From assembly GCA_963170155.1 (NCBI GenBank), contig CAUJGP010000009.1:1-64000 (forward strand): a stretch of 64,000 nt of DNA, in the 5' to 3' direction. Below the pieces are notes generated by a model that was not told where the DNA came from, made no database searches, and saw nothing but the letters and a program-made list of their open reading frames with translations. The position numbers and the translations under genes were made by a program. Source of the DNA: Bdellovibrionota bacterium. GTDB lineage: Bacteria > Bdellovibrionota > Bdellovibrionia > Bdellovibrionales > Bdellovibrionaceae. Below, in pieces: positions 26,819 to 36,836 of this stretch (within the stretch, counting starts at the first letter, position 1; every line of letters begins with the position of its first letter).

Positions 26819-29217
26819 TTTCAAGAAAAATTTTTCCAAGATTGATGATTAGCTTTTTTGTCCTTTCTCCTCTACCGTTAGCTTGTTTAGCCTGGTTTTA
26901 TTTAATCACGTTTGAGCCAGAGATGATGGAAACTATTGGGGATAATTTGGTTTCTATTGCAGATAAAAAGACGGATCAAATCAACTCGTATTTGAATGAA
27001 AAGATGACGGAAGTCACAATATTATCCAAAGCGCATTACACTTTTTTGACGCTTCAAAAAATGATGTCGGAATTTAAAGGGCCCAAATCCATTACGGATG
27101 CTTCTTATCAAAAAAGTTTGTTTTTCTACAGACCATTTTTTCAAATGGCTAACGAGACGGCAGGGTATTACGACATCATTCTCATTGATAAAAAAGGCAA
27201 TATCGTTTTTTCAGTGGTCCATGAGTCGGATCTTGGCACGAATCTTTTGGATAAATCCACAGACACGACGGATCTGGCTGTTGTTTTCAGAGATACCATG
27301 CGATTTTTAGATACACAAATTTTATTGAGTAAATCTTATCAAGCGTCCATGGGGCGTCCGGCTATTTTCATTGTTCAGCCTGTATTTCATCGGGATGAGC
27401 TTCTTGGAGCAATCGCGGTTCAACTGGACGTGGATCAAATTGAATCTGTTATCGCGGATAATACAGGGTTGGGAGCCACCGGTGAGACACTTTTAGCACA
27501 GAGAGGCGCGACCGAAGCTCTATATGTGGGACCGTTAAAGTATGAGCGAAATGCTCCGCTGAAGTTTTCTCTTCCTCTCAGTCGATTATCAGAGCCCATG
27601 CATGCCGCTCTAACGGGTGAAAGCAGCACGGGAGTCACTCTTGATGAAAGCAAGAAAGAAGTTTTGGCTGTTTGGAGGTACATTTCACCTTTAAGATTGG
27701 GGATTGTTTCTAAAGTGGATAAGGATGAGGCTTATCAACCCATTTATCGCCTTAGAAAGACTGTTTTTTTATCGTTGGTTTTACTCTTAATTTTAGGAAC
27801 CATTTTTGCCAATGTATTGGCTCGGAGTTTTGTTGGTCCTTTGGAACAGTTCATGCGAGTCACCCGGTTGATTGCCACAGGTCAACTTACAGAGAGGGTT
27901 CCTCAACAGGAGATTGCTGAATTGGACAGTATGGCTCAAAGCTTTAATTTCATGGCTGGGAGTATTGAAGAACAACAAAGTTTATTGGAAGCCAGAGTTG
28001 AAGAGAAAACAAAGGATTTACAAACCGCGAATGAACATTTGACCCAGGCGAAAGAACTAGCAGAGGCCGCAAGTCGTTCAAAGAGTGAATTTTTGGCAAA
28101 TATGAGTCATGAAATTAGAACTCCGATGAACGCTATTTTGGGTCTCACTGAGCTGGTTTTGAACACCCCACTGAATTCAGAACAAAAAGATTTTTTACGG
28201 AAGGTCTATTCATCCTCAAGAGCACTTCTTTTGATGCTGAATGATATTTTAGACTACGCTAAAATTGAATTTGGAAAGATGAATATTGAAAGCATCCCTT
28301 TGAATCTTCGTCGATTGGTTGAAGAGAGTCAGGACCTTTTTTCTGCTCAGGTAAGTCAGAAAGGTTTAGAGTGGAAGCTTGAGGTAGATCCTCATGTACC
28401 GGAAGAAGTCATGGGTGATCCCATGAGATTATCACAAGTGCTCAATAACCTGGTTGGGAATGCCATTAAATTCACAGAGAAAGGGACCATTGCTGTGAAA
28501 GTTTGGTCTCACCAGCTCGAAACGGGAAATTATGAAGTGTCTTTTATGGTTTCAGATACTGGAATTGGACTGAGCCCAGAACAAAAAGCAGGCCTCTTCT
28601 CGGCGTTTACTCAAGCGGATAACTCCATTACACGAAAATATGGGGGGACAGGACTTGGTTTATCCATTTGTTTAAAATTGATTAAAATGATGAATGGGGA
28701 CATTAATGTTCATAGCGAGCTGGCGAAGGGTTCTGACTTTACTTTTCATATCCCGTTTTCACCTGTCCCTAAGAATTTTTCTCACTTTTCAGATCAGCTA
28801 AGTCAAACGCGGATTCATTTGGAACCATCAACTCAAATTAATTTTAACTTTCAGGGAGCGCGAATTTTATTGGTGGAAGATAATTTGGTAAACCAATTAG
28901 TCGCCAATCAATTGTTAAAAAAACTAGGTGTGGATGTTGCTATTGCTAATCATGGTGGTGAAGCCATTGATCGATTAGAAAAAGAAGAGTTTCGATTGGT
29001 TCTCATGGATCTTCACATGCCTATTATGGACGGCTATGAAGCGACGAAAAGGATCAAGAGCAATCCTAAATACCAAAATTTGCCAATTGTAGCTTTAACT
29101 GCAGCCGTCATGCCTCAAGACAGGGATCAATGCATGAAGTTAGGAATTGTTGATTTTGTTGCCAAACCAATTGATTTACAAGGCTTAGGCCTGGTTTTGA
29201 ACCGATGGATTAAATAG
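26815..29217 (+). CDS. Hybrid sensor histidine kinase (Cache-HAMP-HisKA-HATPase-REC)
   Basis: 800 residues. The first transmembrane helix is at about 9-30 and a periplasmic Cache-like region spans about 35-310. The second helix is [19 protein letters not shown], followed by HAMP (about 340-395). The HisKA box has His432 in [16 protein letters not shown]-binding boxes are [16 protein letters not shown] and [11 protein letters not shown]-terminal receiver has Asp732 in [11 protein letters not shown] and the Lys in VAKPID. All key residues are present. It is coupled to the upstream binding protein, a TorT/TorS-like arrangement. No DNA-binding partner is adjacent, so the output is unknown. Confidence 0.93.
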   Translation: MISRKIFPRLMISFFVLSPLPLACLAWFYLITFEPEMMETIGDNLVSIADKKTDQINSYLNEKMTEVTILSKAHYTFLTLQKMMSEFKGPKSITDASYQKSLFFYRPFFQMANETAGYYDIILIDKKGNIVFSVVHESDLGTNLLDKSTDTTDLAVVFRDTMRFLDTQILLSKSYQASMGRPAIFIVQPVFHRDELLGAIAVQLDVDQIESVIADNTGLGATGETLLAQRGATEALYVGPLKYERNAPLKFSLPLSRLSEPMHAALTGESSTGVTLDESKKEVLAVWRYISPLRLGIVSKVDKDEAYQPIYRLRKTVFLSLVLLLILGTIFANVLARSFVGPLEQFMRVTRLIATGQLTERVPQQEIAELDSMAQSFNFMAGSIEEQQSLLEARVEEKTKDLQTANEHLTQAKELAEAASRSKSEFLANMSHEIRTPMNAILGLTELVLNTPLNSEQKDFLRKVYSSSRALLLMLNDILDYAKIEFGKMNIESIPLNLRRLVEESQDLFSAQVSQKGLEWKLEVDPHVPEEVMGDPMRLSQVLNNLVGNAIKFTEKGTIAVKVWSHQLETGNYEVSFMVSDTGIGLSPEQKAGLFSAFTQADNSITRKYGGTGLGLSICLKLIKMMNGDINVHSELAKGSDFTFHIPFSPVPKNFSHFSDQLSQTRIHLEPSTQINFNFQGARILLVEDNLVNQLVANQLLKKLGVDVAIANHGGEAIDRLEKEEFRLVLMDLHMPIMDGYEATKRIKSNPKYQNLPIVALTAAVMPQDRDQCMKLGIVDFVAKPIDLQGLGLVLNRWIK

Positions 29218-29249
29218 AATCCTTCTTGAGAAAGGGGGTTTGAAACGAT

Positions 29250-30146
29250 ATGATGAAAGAGGGAGGGCTCTTGCAGGAACTTATTCAAAAATCTCCTTGG
29301 TTTAAATCGTCAGATATTCGCCCTTATGTGTATGTCAGAGCGGAAAATCATATTCCTACACCGGGTCAAAAACATAATTTAAGTTGGTTTCAGGGCGTGG
29401 AGCCCATTTATAAAAATCCTTTGAGCTTGGATGATTTAGAGTTTGCCGAACAAATTTACTTTATTGAAAGCAGTGCTTTTGGGCCAGCTAATTTAGCAAT
29501 GCCTCGTTGGGTTTTTTATGATTGTGCTGTAGTGCCAGGATTTGTGGCAGGCTTTGCTCACCGAACATCGACACTTCCAGCAGCTTTAAAAAAAATCTTA
29601 CGACATTCGCCTGATTTGGATTGGACGCCATTGAGTTTATTTATCATTATCCCAACGATGGCACGAGGTGAGTGGGCCGCTCACAATTTATGCTCTGTGA
29701 ATTCGCTTTTAGCTCCTGCTGATCAGTTTTATGGTTTGGGCTTTCTTTCGAAGGCTTTTGGTCTTTGGTATGCGAATGTTGAGACCTGTGTAGGAATGAC
29801 TCAGTGGGCCTCTCCTGCTCGAAAGCTCCACTCTCATTATGGCCCTATGGAAATCTTGACGAGTTACACGCCTGTTCATTCTCATGCTGAAACTTTAACC
29901 TATCGTCTTAAAGTCAATGTGAATAGTTGGATGCTTTTTTTTACACGCGAACCAGATTTGGAATTTTTAGAAACCTATCGACCCTCCGGGATGTTTGTTG
30001 ACCCCAAGGATCGAAGTAGCTTATTACAATTGCAAACACAATTAGAGAGAGGCGAAGGACCCTACTATTTAAGCGCGGCTCAAATAGCATCTCAGGGACT
30101 GACGGAACCCCTATCGATTTATACCCCTAAACGGAGTAAAGGATAA
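29250..30146 (+). CDS. Conserved-looking cytoplasmic protein of unknown function
   Basis: 298 residues, no signal peptide or membrane helix. Aromatic-rich segments such as PRWVFYDCAVVPGFVAGF, GLGFLSKAFGLWYANVETC and HSHYGPMEILTSYTPVHSH suggest a compact enzyme-like fold with several histidines, but I cannot place it in a family. It starts at ATG ATG (29250), 32 bases after the kinase gene, and is followed after 4 bases by the zinc-ribbon gene, so it may belong to either unit. Confidence 0.65.
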   Translation: MMKEGGLLQELIQKSPWFKSSDIRPYVYVRAENHIPTPGQKHNLSWFQGVEPIYKNPLSLDDLEFAEQIYFIESSAFGPANLAMPRWVFYDCAVVPGFVAGFAHRTSTLPAALKKILRHSPDLDWTPLSLFIIIPTMARGEWAAHNLCSVNSLLAPADQFYGLGFLSKAFGLWYANVETCVGMTQWASPARKLHSHYGPMEILTSYTPVHSHAETLTYRLKVNVNSWMLFFTREPDLEFLETYRPSGMFVDPKDRSSLLQLQTQLERGEGPYYLSAAQIASQGLTEPLSIYTPKRSKG

Positions 30147-30150
30147 AAAT

Positions 30151-30582
30151 ATGGTTCAATTACCGGCTGTGGCTTCAAGTTATTATTGTCGATGTTCAAA
30201 ATGTGGCTTAGATCGGTATCACAAGGTCGTGACTCACACCAATGAGACGACGGTTCGTTTAAAGTGTGAAGTCTGTGGAAAAACAGGGAATCATAATTTA
30301 GAGGTTAAAAAGTCCACTTCAACCGCAAAATCAAAAGGTCCTAAAGAATCTAAAAAAACAATTTCGGCAAAAGCGGCAGCTCATGCTGCTGAGTTTGAGG
30401 TATTTAAAAATGCAAATAATGCAGATGGTGCTTTGACCTATAGTATGAAAGTCACATTCAAAGAATCCCAAGTTGTGCAGCACCCCAAGTTTGGTTTGGG
30501 TTTGGTACGTTCTGTTCAAGGCGACAAGATCGAAGTTTTTTTTGAAGATGAAGTGCGTTTTTTAGTTCATGGCCGAGTTTAA
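30151..30582 (+). CDS. Zinc-ribbon protein with UvrD/PcrA-tail-like Tudor module
   Basis: 143 residues. The N-terminal ribbon has CRCSKCG and CEVCGKTG (about 12-50). A lysine/alanine-rich linker follows, and then a C-terminal module VVQHPKFGLGLVRSVQGDKI with VFFEDEVRFLVHGR (about 105-143). That module matches the G-x-x-V-x-H-x-x-F-G-x-G pattern of the Tudor-like domain at the C-terminus of PcrA/UvrD, which binds RNA polymerase. The ATG follows GGAGTAAAGGA. The UvrD-type helicase gene begins 12 bases later. The split of this module from the helicase is worth testing. Confidence 0.75.
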   Translation: MVQLPAVASSYYCRCSKCGLDRYHKVVTHTNETTVRLKCEVCGKTGNHNLEVKKSTSTAKSKGPKESKKTISAKAAAHAAEFEVFKNANNADGALTYSMKVTFKESQVVQHPKFGLGLVRSVQGDKIEVFFEDEVRFLVHGRV

Positions 30583-30594
30583 GTTGATAAACTT

Positions 30595-32679
30595 TTGTTC
30601 ATTACTATGAATCAATCACAAGAAAGCCCTTGGGTTCAAGGCCTCAATCCAGAACAAAAAGAAGCGGTCCTTCATAACGAAGGGCCGCTTCTGATTTTAG
30701 CGGGAGCTGGTTCCGGCAAAACCACTGTTTTAGTGGCTCGCGCTGGTCGTTTAATTGCAGAAGGTGTGTGCCGGCCGGATGAGTTGATGGTCTTAACTTT
30801 TACCAATAAAGCGGCCCGAGAATTAAAGCATCGCGTACAGAATCGGCTCGGAAAAGTGGCAAAAAAAATAGGAGCAGGGACATTTCATTCTTTTGGTTTG
30901 CAACTGATTAAAAAATATCATCAGCAATTGGAGTTGCCATCATCACCCGTGATTTTGGATCAAAGTGATTCTCAAGGGATTATTAAAGATCTTTTGAGAG
31001 ATCTCACGGTGGCTGGAAAAGAGAAATTTGCAACAGAAAAGTTATTGAATTTGGTGAATATTAAGAGAGCGGCGTTAGCCGCTCCTCCCGTTGTGGAAGA
31101 CGAATACCATGCTGTGGCCGAGTGGTTGCAACCACGTTATGAAAAAAGACTACAGCTATTGGGAGCGGTTGATTTTGAGGGACTTTTACTTTTGCCGCTG
31201 AAGCTTTTTCAAGAGCATCCTTCGAGCCTCATTGAAGTTCAACAACAGACACGGTTTATGATGGTTGATGAATTTCAAGATACCAATTCTTTACAAATGC
31301 AGTTGATTGAAAAGTTAGTGAGACCTCAATCTAATTTGGCGGTGGTAGGCGACGATGATCAATCCATTTACGGTTGGAGAGGGGCGGTCATCCAGAACAT
31401 CCTGAATTTCCCTAAGCACTTTAATCGAGGAGGCGCTCGCCAGGATTTGAACTGCAAGGTGGTCAAGCTGGAGAAAAACTATCGCTCCACTCCTGCCATT
31501 GTTGCCATTGCCAATAGTGTGATTGAGAAAAACGAACATCGTCATGGAAAAACTTTGAAGGCCCAAGACTCCGAAGAAACACCTTTGCCAGAGATTTTTC
31601 AATGTGAAACAGAGGAAGAAGAGTGTGAGTTCGTCGTACAACAGGTCAAGCATTTCGTTGGTTTGGGTTATAAGCCGTCGGATATCGCCATTCTTTTTCG
31701 TTCCAACGGCCAAGGAGCCCTTCTGGAGGGAACTTTACGGCGCCATCAAATAAAATATAAAATTACTGGGAGCTCCACCCTCTTTGATCGTCGGGAAGTC
31801 AAGGATGGGCTTGCCTTTATCCGCAGTGCTATTGCACCTACGGATTACGCCTTGAAAAGAATTCTGAATATTCCTCCAAGAGGTTTAGGCGATGCTGTGC
31901 TGGAAGCATTGAATGAACGCATCAATGAAACAGGTTTAGATCTTTTGAACGTGATTCAAAAAGAAGTGGATAGTTTATCAATTAAAACTAAAGCTAAAGA
32001 AAGCCTTCAAGAACGATGGGCACAGTTAGAAGAGTTGGGGAAAAAACTGGTGCTTCGCTCCTCTTCATTGACTCCAGGGCAGGAACTGGAGGAGTTCTTA
32101 AGAAAAATTGGTTATCGCGATGAATTGATGGAGCGAAGTGCGGAGCCTCATGCAGCAGAACAAAGGTGGAATTTAGTCGTCATCTTAGGTCGCATTCTTG
32201 ATAGTTTCGTACAAAAGAGTGATCGTAATATTATAACTCTGATGAATTTTTTAGAATCCATGGAGTTAAGAGATTTTGATCACAACGAAGATAATGAAGA
32301 CGAAATACAATTATTAACCATGCATGCATCAAAGGGTTTGGAATACCCCGTCGTTATTATCATTGGGGTTGAGGAAGATTTGATTCCTCATCGCGTGTTA
32401 GGCTCAGATATTACAGAAGAAAGACGGTTGTTTTACGTGGCGGTGACGAGGGCAAAAAAACATCTTTTACTCTCACGCTGTATGAAACGTTTACGGTATG
32501 GGAGACATCAAAATGTGGCTCCTTCGCGATTTTTATTAGAAATTCCTTCTGATCTTTATTTGCAATATGATTCTATATTTCGTCCAGTGAGTGGTTTGGA
32601 ACGACAAAATATGGTTTCTGATTTTATGGAAAAACTTCGTCAAAAAAAACAAGCGCCTAAAGAACGTTCCCCTCTCTGA
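30595..32679 (+). CDS. UvrD/PcrA/Rep-type superfamily 1 DNA helicase
   Basis: 694 residues (688 from the ATG at 30607). The motifs in order are Q-motif LNPEQKEAV, Walker A AGAGSGKTT, TFTNKAAREL, DEFQDTN, GDDDQSIYGWRGA, MHASKGLEYPVV and VAVTRAKKHL. It unwinds DNA 3' to 5' in repair or replication restart. Its C-terminus stops soon after the last motif (ERSPL) and lacks the Tudor-like tail usual in PcrA/UvrD. Rep also lacks strong tail function, so Rep is an alternative name. It is operonic with the zinc-ribbon protein. Confidence 0.93.
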   Translation: MFITMNQSQESPWVQGLNPEQKEAVLHNEGPLLILAGAGSGKTTVLVARAGRLIAEGVCRPDELMVLTFTNKAARELKHRVQNRLGKVAKKIGAGTFHSFGLQLIKKYHQQLELPSSPVILDQSDSQGIIKDLLRDLTVAGKEKFATEKLLNLVNIKRAALAAPPVVEDEYHAVAEWLQPRYEKRLQLLGAVDFEGLLLLPLKLFQEHPSSLIEVQQQTRFMMVDEFQDTNSLQMQLIEKLVRPQSNLAVVGDDDQSIYGWRGAVIQNILNFPKHFNRGGARQDLNCKVVKLEKNYRSTPAIVAIANSVIEKNEHRHGKTLKAQDSEETPLPEIFQCETEEEECEFVVQQVKHFVGLGYKPSDIAILFRSNGQGALLEGTLRRHQIKYKITGSSTLFDRREVKDGLAFIRSAIAPTDYALKRILNIPPRGLGDAVLEALNERINETGLDLLNVIQKEVDSLSIKTKAKESLQERWAQLEELGKKLVLRSSSLTPGQELEEFLRKIGYRDELMERSAEPHAAEQRWNLVVILGRILDSFVQKSDRNIITLMNFLESMELRDFDHNEDNEDEIQLLTMHASKGLEYPVVIIIGVEEDLIPHRVLGSDITEERRLFYVAVTRAKKHLLLSRCMKRLRYGRHQNVAPSRFLLEIPSDLYLQYDSIFRPVSGLERQNMVSDFMEKLRQKKQAPKERSPL

Positions 32680-32937
32680 ATTCTACAGATCGCAGTTGCT
32701 TTCGTTTGATTTTCATCTACGAAGACTTCATGGACCTTTTTCAATAAATATGTTAGCTCTTTGGTATTGCGAAACAGACTTCGCTACCTCGCTCAATGCT
32801 CACTTCGATGTACAGAATGTACGTCTTTCTTCTGCTTGGGGCTCGGACGCTTCGTCTTTTTCTAATTAAAAGGATATCGAGAATCTGAATATCAATCGGG
32901 GTTATTTTCTAGGTTGGATATTAAACAATAAAATATA
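32680..32937. other. Spacer with GTACA-GAA-TGTAC palindrome
   Basis: 258 bases between the helicase and cytochrome genes. GTACA-gaa-TGTAC lies at 32810-32822 and GCGAA-acagac-TTCGC at 32769-32784. A plus-strand frame (32591-32869) crosses it but overlaps the helicase and has no ribosome site. This may be a regulatory region of the cytochrome gene or a decayed repeat. Confidence 0.35.
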
Positions 32938-33618
32938 ATGAGTATGGGTATAAATATGAGTGTGAATCAGTATCATTTTAAAAAAAAACGTTCATTGAGT
33001 TTAAGGATTTGGCATTGGTTGAATGCACTTGTGATTTTAGGTTTGTTGGGAACAGTCTTGTTGCGCAAAACTTTTTTAAGTTGGAGAACTAATTCCGCCT
33101 TAATTCAAAGTGAACTCCAAGAGACCGGTGTTCATATTTCTGCTGATCTAGCGAAGAGTATTGCCGTGCATTTACGGGATCCGATGTGGGATTGGCATTA
33201 TGTTTTAGGTTTTTGTCTCATTGGTTTAATGGTTTTTCGTGTGATTATAGGCTTTACCGCTGCTGCGCAAAGCCCGAGTTTAGAATTTTTTCGCTTGGCT
33301 TCTCAATTTTCAAAAACACCGGCCAAAGATAGATTCAAGGCCATTCATTATGGTTTCGCCAAGTTAAGTTATGGGATTTTTTATTTGATTGTATTTATAA
33401 TGATGATTACAGGGTTGGCTTTGTATTTTAAATCGGACCTGGGGTTAGCTAAAAACTGGATTGATTCTATCAAAGAATTTCATGAATTAATGATGTGGTT
33501 TTTTGTGATCTTTTCTGTGAGTCATTTATTAGGAGTTATTATTACTGAGAACCGAGAGGCTCCTGGTTTGGTGTCCAGCATGATTCACGGTAAGGATGAT
33601 AGCAAAAATCATAATTAG
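32938..33618 (+). CDS. Membrane cytochrome b561-type protein
   Basis: 226 residues with four membrane helices: RIWHWLNALVILGLLGTVLL, the segment after MWDWHYVLGF, GIFYLIVFIMMITGLALYF and MWFFVIFSVSHLLGVII. Candidate heme-ligand histidines sit in RIWHW, WDWHY, AIHYGF and FHELMM/SVSHLL. This matches the cytochrome b561 / Ni-Fe-hydrogenase b-subunit fold, which passes electrons through the inner membrane. The partner protein is unknown. The start could be ATG 32938 or 32956; neither has a strong ribosome site. Confidence 0.8.
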   Translation: MSMGINMSVNQYHFKKKRSLSLRIWHWLNALVILGLLGTVLLRKTFLSWRTNSALIQSELQETGVHISADLAKSIAVHLRDPMWDWHYVLGFCLIGLMVFRVIIGFTAAAQSPSLEFFRLASQFSKTPAKDRFKAIHYGFAKLSYGIFYLIVFIMMITGLALYFKSDLGLAKNWIDSIKEFHELMMWFFVIFSVSHLLGVIITENREAPGLVSSMIHGKDDSKNHN

Positions 33619-33630
33619 GTAGGAGTCTGT

Positions 33631-34623
33631 TTAATTTGTTACAAGGGTTTTGTTAGGTTCTCCTTGGATTTCACGGACCAATTTGGGAACGAGGTAGCCA
33701 GGCAGGTTTGCAAGGAGTTGAGCATAAAGTTCTTTTGCTTTTGTTTCCGGGATATCGAAATGATGAGTTCCTTGGGTTCGGTCCAAAAGGTGAAGGTAAT
33801 AAGGAAGAACTCCATTGTGAAAAAGTTTTTCGCTTAAAAGTTTGAGTGTTTCAAGTTGATCGTTGATTCTATGAAGAAGCACGCTTTGGTTCAAAAGCGT
33901 GATGCCTATGCTTGTAAGCTGACGAAGGGCTGCGGGTACCTCCCTTTTAATTTCATTTGGATGGTTGATGTGGTTGACCAGAATGGTTTTGCGATCTTCT
34001 TTTTGAAAAGAAGCGAGCACACGAAGGAGCCCATCGTCAATCCGCGAAGGTAACACCGAGGCAAGGCGCGTGTGAATTCTCCATCGTTTAATATTAGGGA
34101 GTTGGTGAAGAATTTGTACCCATTCTTCTAACTTTTTATTGGAAAGCAACAGAGGGTCTCCGCCACTAAAAATAATTTCTTCGATGATGGAGGGATTATC
34201 TTGAAGATAAGAAAGGAGTTGATGGGTATCCTGGGGGTTCAAGCTGTTTTCATTGTAGGGAAAGTGACGGCGGAAGCAGTAGCGGCAGTGAACAGCACAA
34301 GCTCCTGTCATCACCAATAAAACACGTCCGTGATATTTTTGGATAAGACCCTTCGATTTGAGGGCGATCAAATCTCCCACAGCATCGTGCTGGTAATTCT
34401 GAGGAGAAAGTTTTTCTTGGAGTTGTGGGATGACTTGGAGAAAAAGAGGATCATGTGGATTGCCTTTTTCCATTCTCTCTGCAAAGGATCGAGGGACTTT
34501 TAATGGGAATTCAGACTGGCTATCGAATTTTTCTTGGATATGAGAATGGGGAATTTCAAGATAGGAGAGTAGCGCCTCCATATTTTGAAACCCTTCCCTG
34601 AGTTCTTGTTGCCAGATTTCCAT
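33631..34623 (-). CDS. epmB: EF-P beta-lysylation protein EpmB (radical SAM, lysine 2,3-aminomutase family)
   Basis: 330 residues, the EpmB length rather than the longer KamA. The radical SAM cysteine motif is CAVHCRYCFRRHF, followed by EIIFSGGDPLLL and the C-terminal PLP-site region with YYLHLLDRTQGTHHF. It converts lysine to beta-lysine, which EpmA attaches to elongation factor P to help prolyl-stretch translation. Neither epmA nor efp is in the window. The ATG follows AAAGG. It is convergent with the cytochrome gene. Confidence 0.88.
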   Translation of the reverse strand: MEIWQQELREGFQNMEALLSYLEIPHSHIQEKFDSQSEFPLKVPRSFAERMEKGNPHDPLFLQVIPQLQEKLSPQNYQHDAVGDLIALKSKGLIQKYHGRVLLVMTGACAVHCRYCFRRHFPYNENSLNPQDTHQLLSYLQDNPSIIEEIIFSGGDPLLLSNKKLEEWVQILHQLPNIKRWRIHTRLASVLPSRIDDGLLRVLASFQKEDRKTILVNHINHPNEIKREVPAALRQLTSIGITLLNQSVLLHRINDQLETLKLLSEKLFHNGVLPYYLHLLDRTQGTHHFDIPETKAKELYAQLLANLPGYLVPKLVREIQGEPNKTLVTN

Positions 34624-34724
34624 TTTTTAACCTTTCTGGTCGTAAATGTTTAAAAATACCTGAGTGTACACAAAGCCAATGAGGTTTTTTGAAAGCATTT
34701 TGAAAACATGAATAAACTATGTAT

Positions 34725-35468
34725 TTAAAAGTATAGTCGAAGACCCAGTGAGGCCCCTTGCATTTTTTTCTGAGAGGTTATTTGAGCTAAAGTTTGGGTT
34801 TCCTTTTCAGAAAAGACACCACCAAAGATTCGAAGGGCTTCAAAATCAATAAAAAGACGAATTGCTTGCTGAGAAGTATTGAGATCACCCCAATCTGCAT
34901 GAGCGATGAGAGGGTAATAGCTTTGGTGGATATAGCTAAAACCAAAATGTTTGTTCATGTAGAGCGTAAGGTCGACTTGCCCGAGGTATTGGGTGCGCAA
35001 AGGTATCGTAAGATTATGGTGTCGGCGTGCTTTTTGTCCAAGACTGAGGGTGAGGTGAGAGCTTTGATCTGCAGAACCTAAAATCCTTATATGAAAAAGG
35101 CTCAGATTATCAGTGAAGTGTTCTGAAGTGTTATTGTGGTGTTTGAACTCCAATCCTACAACAGTTGCATAAGCAGTGAAAGAACCGATAAGGCTTTTAT
35201 GCCGATTCGCATTTTCATTGGATGAGGCTTCATAGTCTACAGACTCTAATTCAAGAAAAAACTCATAAGGAGTGGGAGTGTGAAGCATCAGCCATTGGTC
35301 CATCAGACGATTGCGATCTTTTTGGTTCAACCATTCTTGAAGTGTCCATCGAGAGGCGGCTTTCTTCTCATTATTTTTTCTCCATTCCTGTGCCCAGCTC
35401 GTATTCATGAGTAAAGGATTCAAAAAGAGAAGGGCTAAAAAGTATTTTAGGGAGATGTGCATTGCCAA
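34725..35468 (-). CDS. Probable outer-membrane barrel protein of unknown function
   Basis: 247 residues from TTG 35468, or 245 from ATG 35462. A signal peptide (LKYFLALLFLNPLLMNTSWA) is followed by beta-strand-rich sequence that ends LGLRLYF, a terminal phenylalanine signal for outer-membrane insertion. No family recognised. The 5' end overlaps the upstream lipoprotein gene by 22 bases, so the two are coupled and may form a pair in the outer membrane. Confidence 0.65.
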   Translation of the reverse strand: MAMHISLKYFLALLFLNPLLMNTSWAQEWRKNNEKKAASRWTLQEWLNQKDRNRLMDQWLMLHTPTPYEFFLELESVDYEASSNENANRHKSLIGSFTAYATVVGLEFKHHNNTSEHFTDNLSLFHIRILGSADQSSHLTLSLGQKARRHHNLTIPLRTQYLGQVDLTLYMNKHFGFSYIHQSYYPLIAHADWGDLNTSQQAIRLFIDFEALRIFGGVFSEKETQTLAQITSQKKMQGASLGLRLYF

Positions 35469-35704
35469 ATAGCTCCTGTGGGAAAGGGTTTTCGTTCATC
35501 AACGCTACAATGTTTGTAATAAAACTCAAAATCATTGAGTTCTCGGTTCTTTCTTTCTTTTCCAAAAGTAAAGTGGTCTTGAGAGTAGGCGGCAGGATGA
35601 GCTCTGGCAGACCCTTGAGGCGTAAGGGAGTCTGCACTGGAGGCGCATCCAAGGAGCCAAAGATTAAAGTCCAAAAATAAGGCAAATAAGATTATCTTTT
35701 TCAT
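35447..35704 (-). CDS. Small lipoprotein
   Basis: 85 residues. A signal peptide with lipobox WLLGC (cysteine about residue 20) is followed by a short polar mature part ending TGAIWQCTSP. Function unknown. Its 3' end overlaps the barrel gene. Another frame over the same bases (35371-35685) was discounted because it has no signal sequence. Confidence 0.7.
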   Translation of the reverse strand: MKKIILFALFLDFNLWLLGCASSADSLTPQGSARAHPAAYSQDHFTFGKERKNRELNDFEFYYKHCSVDERKPFPTGAIWQCTSP

Positions 35705-35846
35705 ATGTTATAAATGCCAATTATAGGTGATTAATCGCCATCGCAAAACTCTTTTTTGGTAACACTGGTTAATTATCTATTGAGCTTGTCAATGAATCCA
35801 GGAATATTATAGAAGCAGGCTCAAATTCATGGCCGGAAGGGGATTT

Positions 35847-36752
35847 ATGTTTCTTCAAAGAACTTTGAAACGTTCTTCAACGGTGGCGGGGATCGGTTTG
35901 CACACGGGAAAACCTTGTCAACTTACTTTTCGGCCAGCTCCAACGGACATTGGGGTCCATCTTATAAAAAAAATAGCAGGAACCACGCACTCGGTAAAAG
36001 TCTATGCTAATAATGTCAAAGCTACAACAAATGCCACCACCATTGGAAATACAGAGTTTTCTGTTTCTACAGTGGAACATTGCCTTTCTACTTTAGCAGC
36101 TCTTCGTATTGACAATGCCTTTATTGAAATTGACGGACCAGAGTTGCCTATTTTGGATGGAAGTAGTCTTCCTTTTTTTCATGCGATCCAGGAAGCTGGA
36201 GTGATTGAGCAGGATCAACCGCGAAAATATATTTATATTAAGGATTCCATTAAAATTGAAGAGGGGGATAAGTCTGCGGCGGTGTATCCTTATAACGGTC
36301 TCCGCATTCAGTGCACCATTGATTTTCAGCACAAGAGCATTGGGTGTCAAAGTCTGGATGTGGATATTAATGAGGTTTCCTTTGCTCGTGAGATTGTGGG
36401 AGCTCGAACTTTTGGTTTTTTGAAAGACGTGGAAAAACTCCATTCCATGGGTTTGGCTTTGGGTGGAAGCTTTGATAATGCCGTAGTCTTGGATCATGAA
36501 AAAGTTTTAAACAAAGAGGGGCTGCGATTTCATGATGAGTTTGTTCGACATAAGATTCTTGATGCATTGGGTGATATTGTAACTCTTGGAGCTCCTTTGA
36601 TGGGACACTTGGTGCTTTATAAAGCCGGACATGATTTATTGAATCGACTGGTCAGAAAAATTTTGCAGTTGCCAGAAGCGACAATTCCCTTTGAAATGGC
36701 AGAACCTTCTTACAGAGAAGACGAAGATCGACTTCCCTGGCAGATGATTTAG
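35847..36752 (+). CDS. lpxC: UDP-3-O-acyl-N-acetylglucosamine deacetylase LpxC
   Basis: 301 residues from the ATG at 35847, chosen because GGAAGGGG precedes it; the ATG at 35829 has no ribosome site. The motifs are GIGLHTGKPC, TVEHCLSTLAAL (zinc His), EIDGPELPILDGSS and HKILDALGD with the catalytic HLV later. It commits UDP-acyl-GlcNAc to lipid A synthesis, showing an LPS outer membrane. It appears monocistronic. Confidence 0.96.
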   Translation: MFLQRTLKRSSTVAGIGLHTGKPCQLTFRPAPTDIGVHLIKKIAGTTHSVKVYANNVKATTNATTIGNTEFSVSTVEHCLSTLAALRIDNAFIEIDGPELPILDGSSLPFFHAIQEAGVIEQDQPRKYIYIKDSIKIEEGDKSAAVYPYNGLRIQCTIDFQHKSIGCQSLDVDINEVSFAREIVGARTFGFLKDVEKLHSMGLALGGSFDNAVVLDHEKVLNKEGLRFHDEFVRHKILDALGDIVTLGAPLMGHLVLYKAGHDLLNRLVRKILQLPEATIPFEMAEPSYREDEDRLPWQMI

Positions 36753-36836
36753 TAAAAATATTTTAGATAGATTCTAGAACGTGTTTGAAAAGAGTCCAGA
36801 TCAAACAGGATTTTAGAGCTTTACAGGAGAATGAAA

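Noticed and set aside
32591-32869. 92-codon plus-strand frame overlapping the helicase end
   Set aside because: It starts inside the helicase gene, has no ribosome site and crosses palindromic spacer; no protein-like pattern was seen.
35371-35685. 104-codon minus-strand frame
   Set aside because: It overlaps the lipoprotein and barrel genes in another frame. The lipoprotein frame has a clear lipobox and this one does not.
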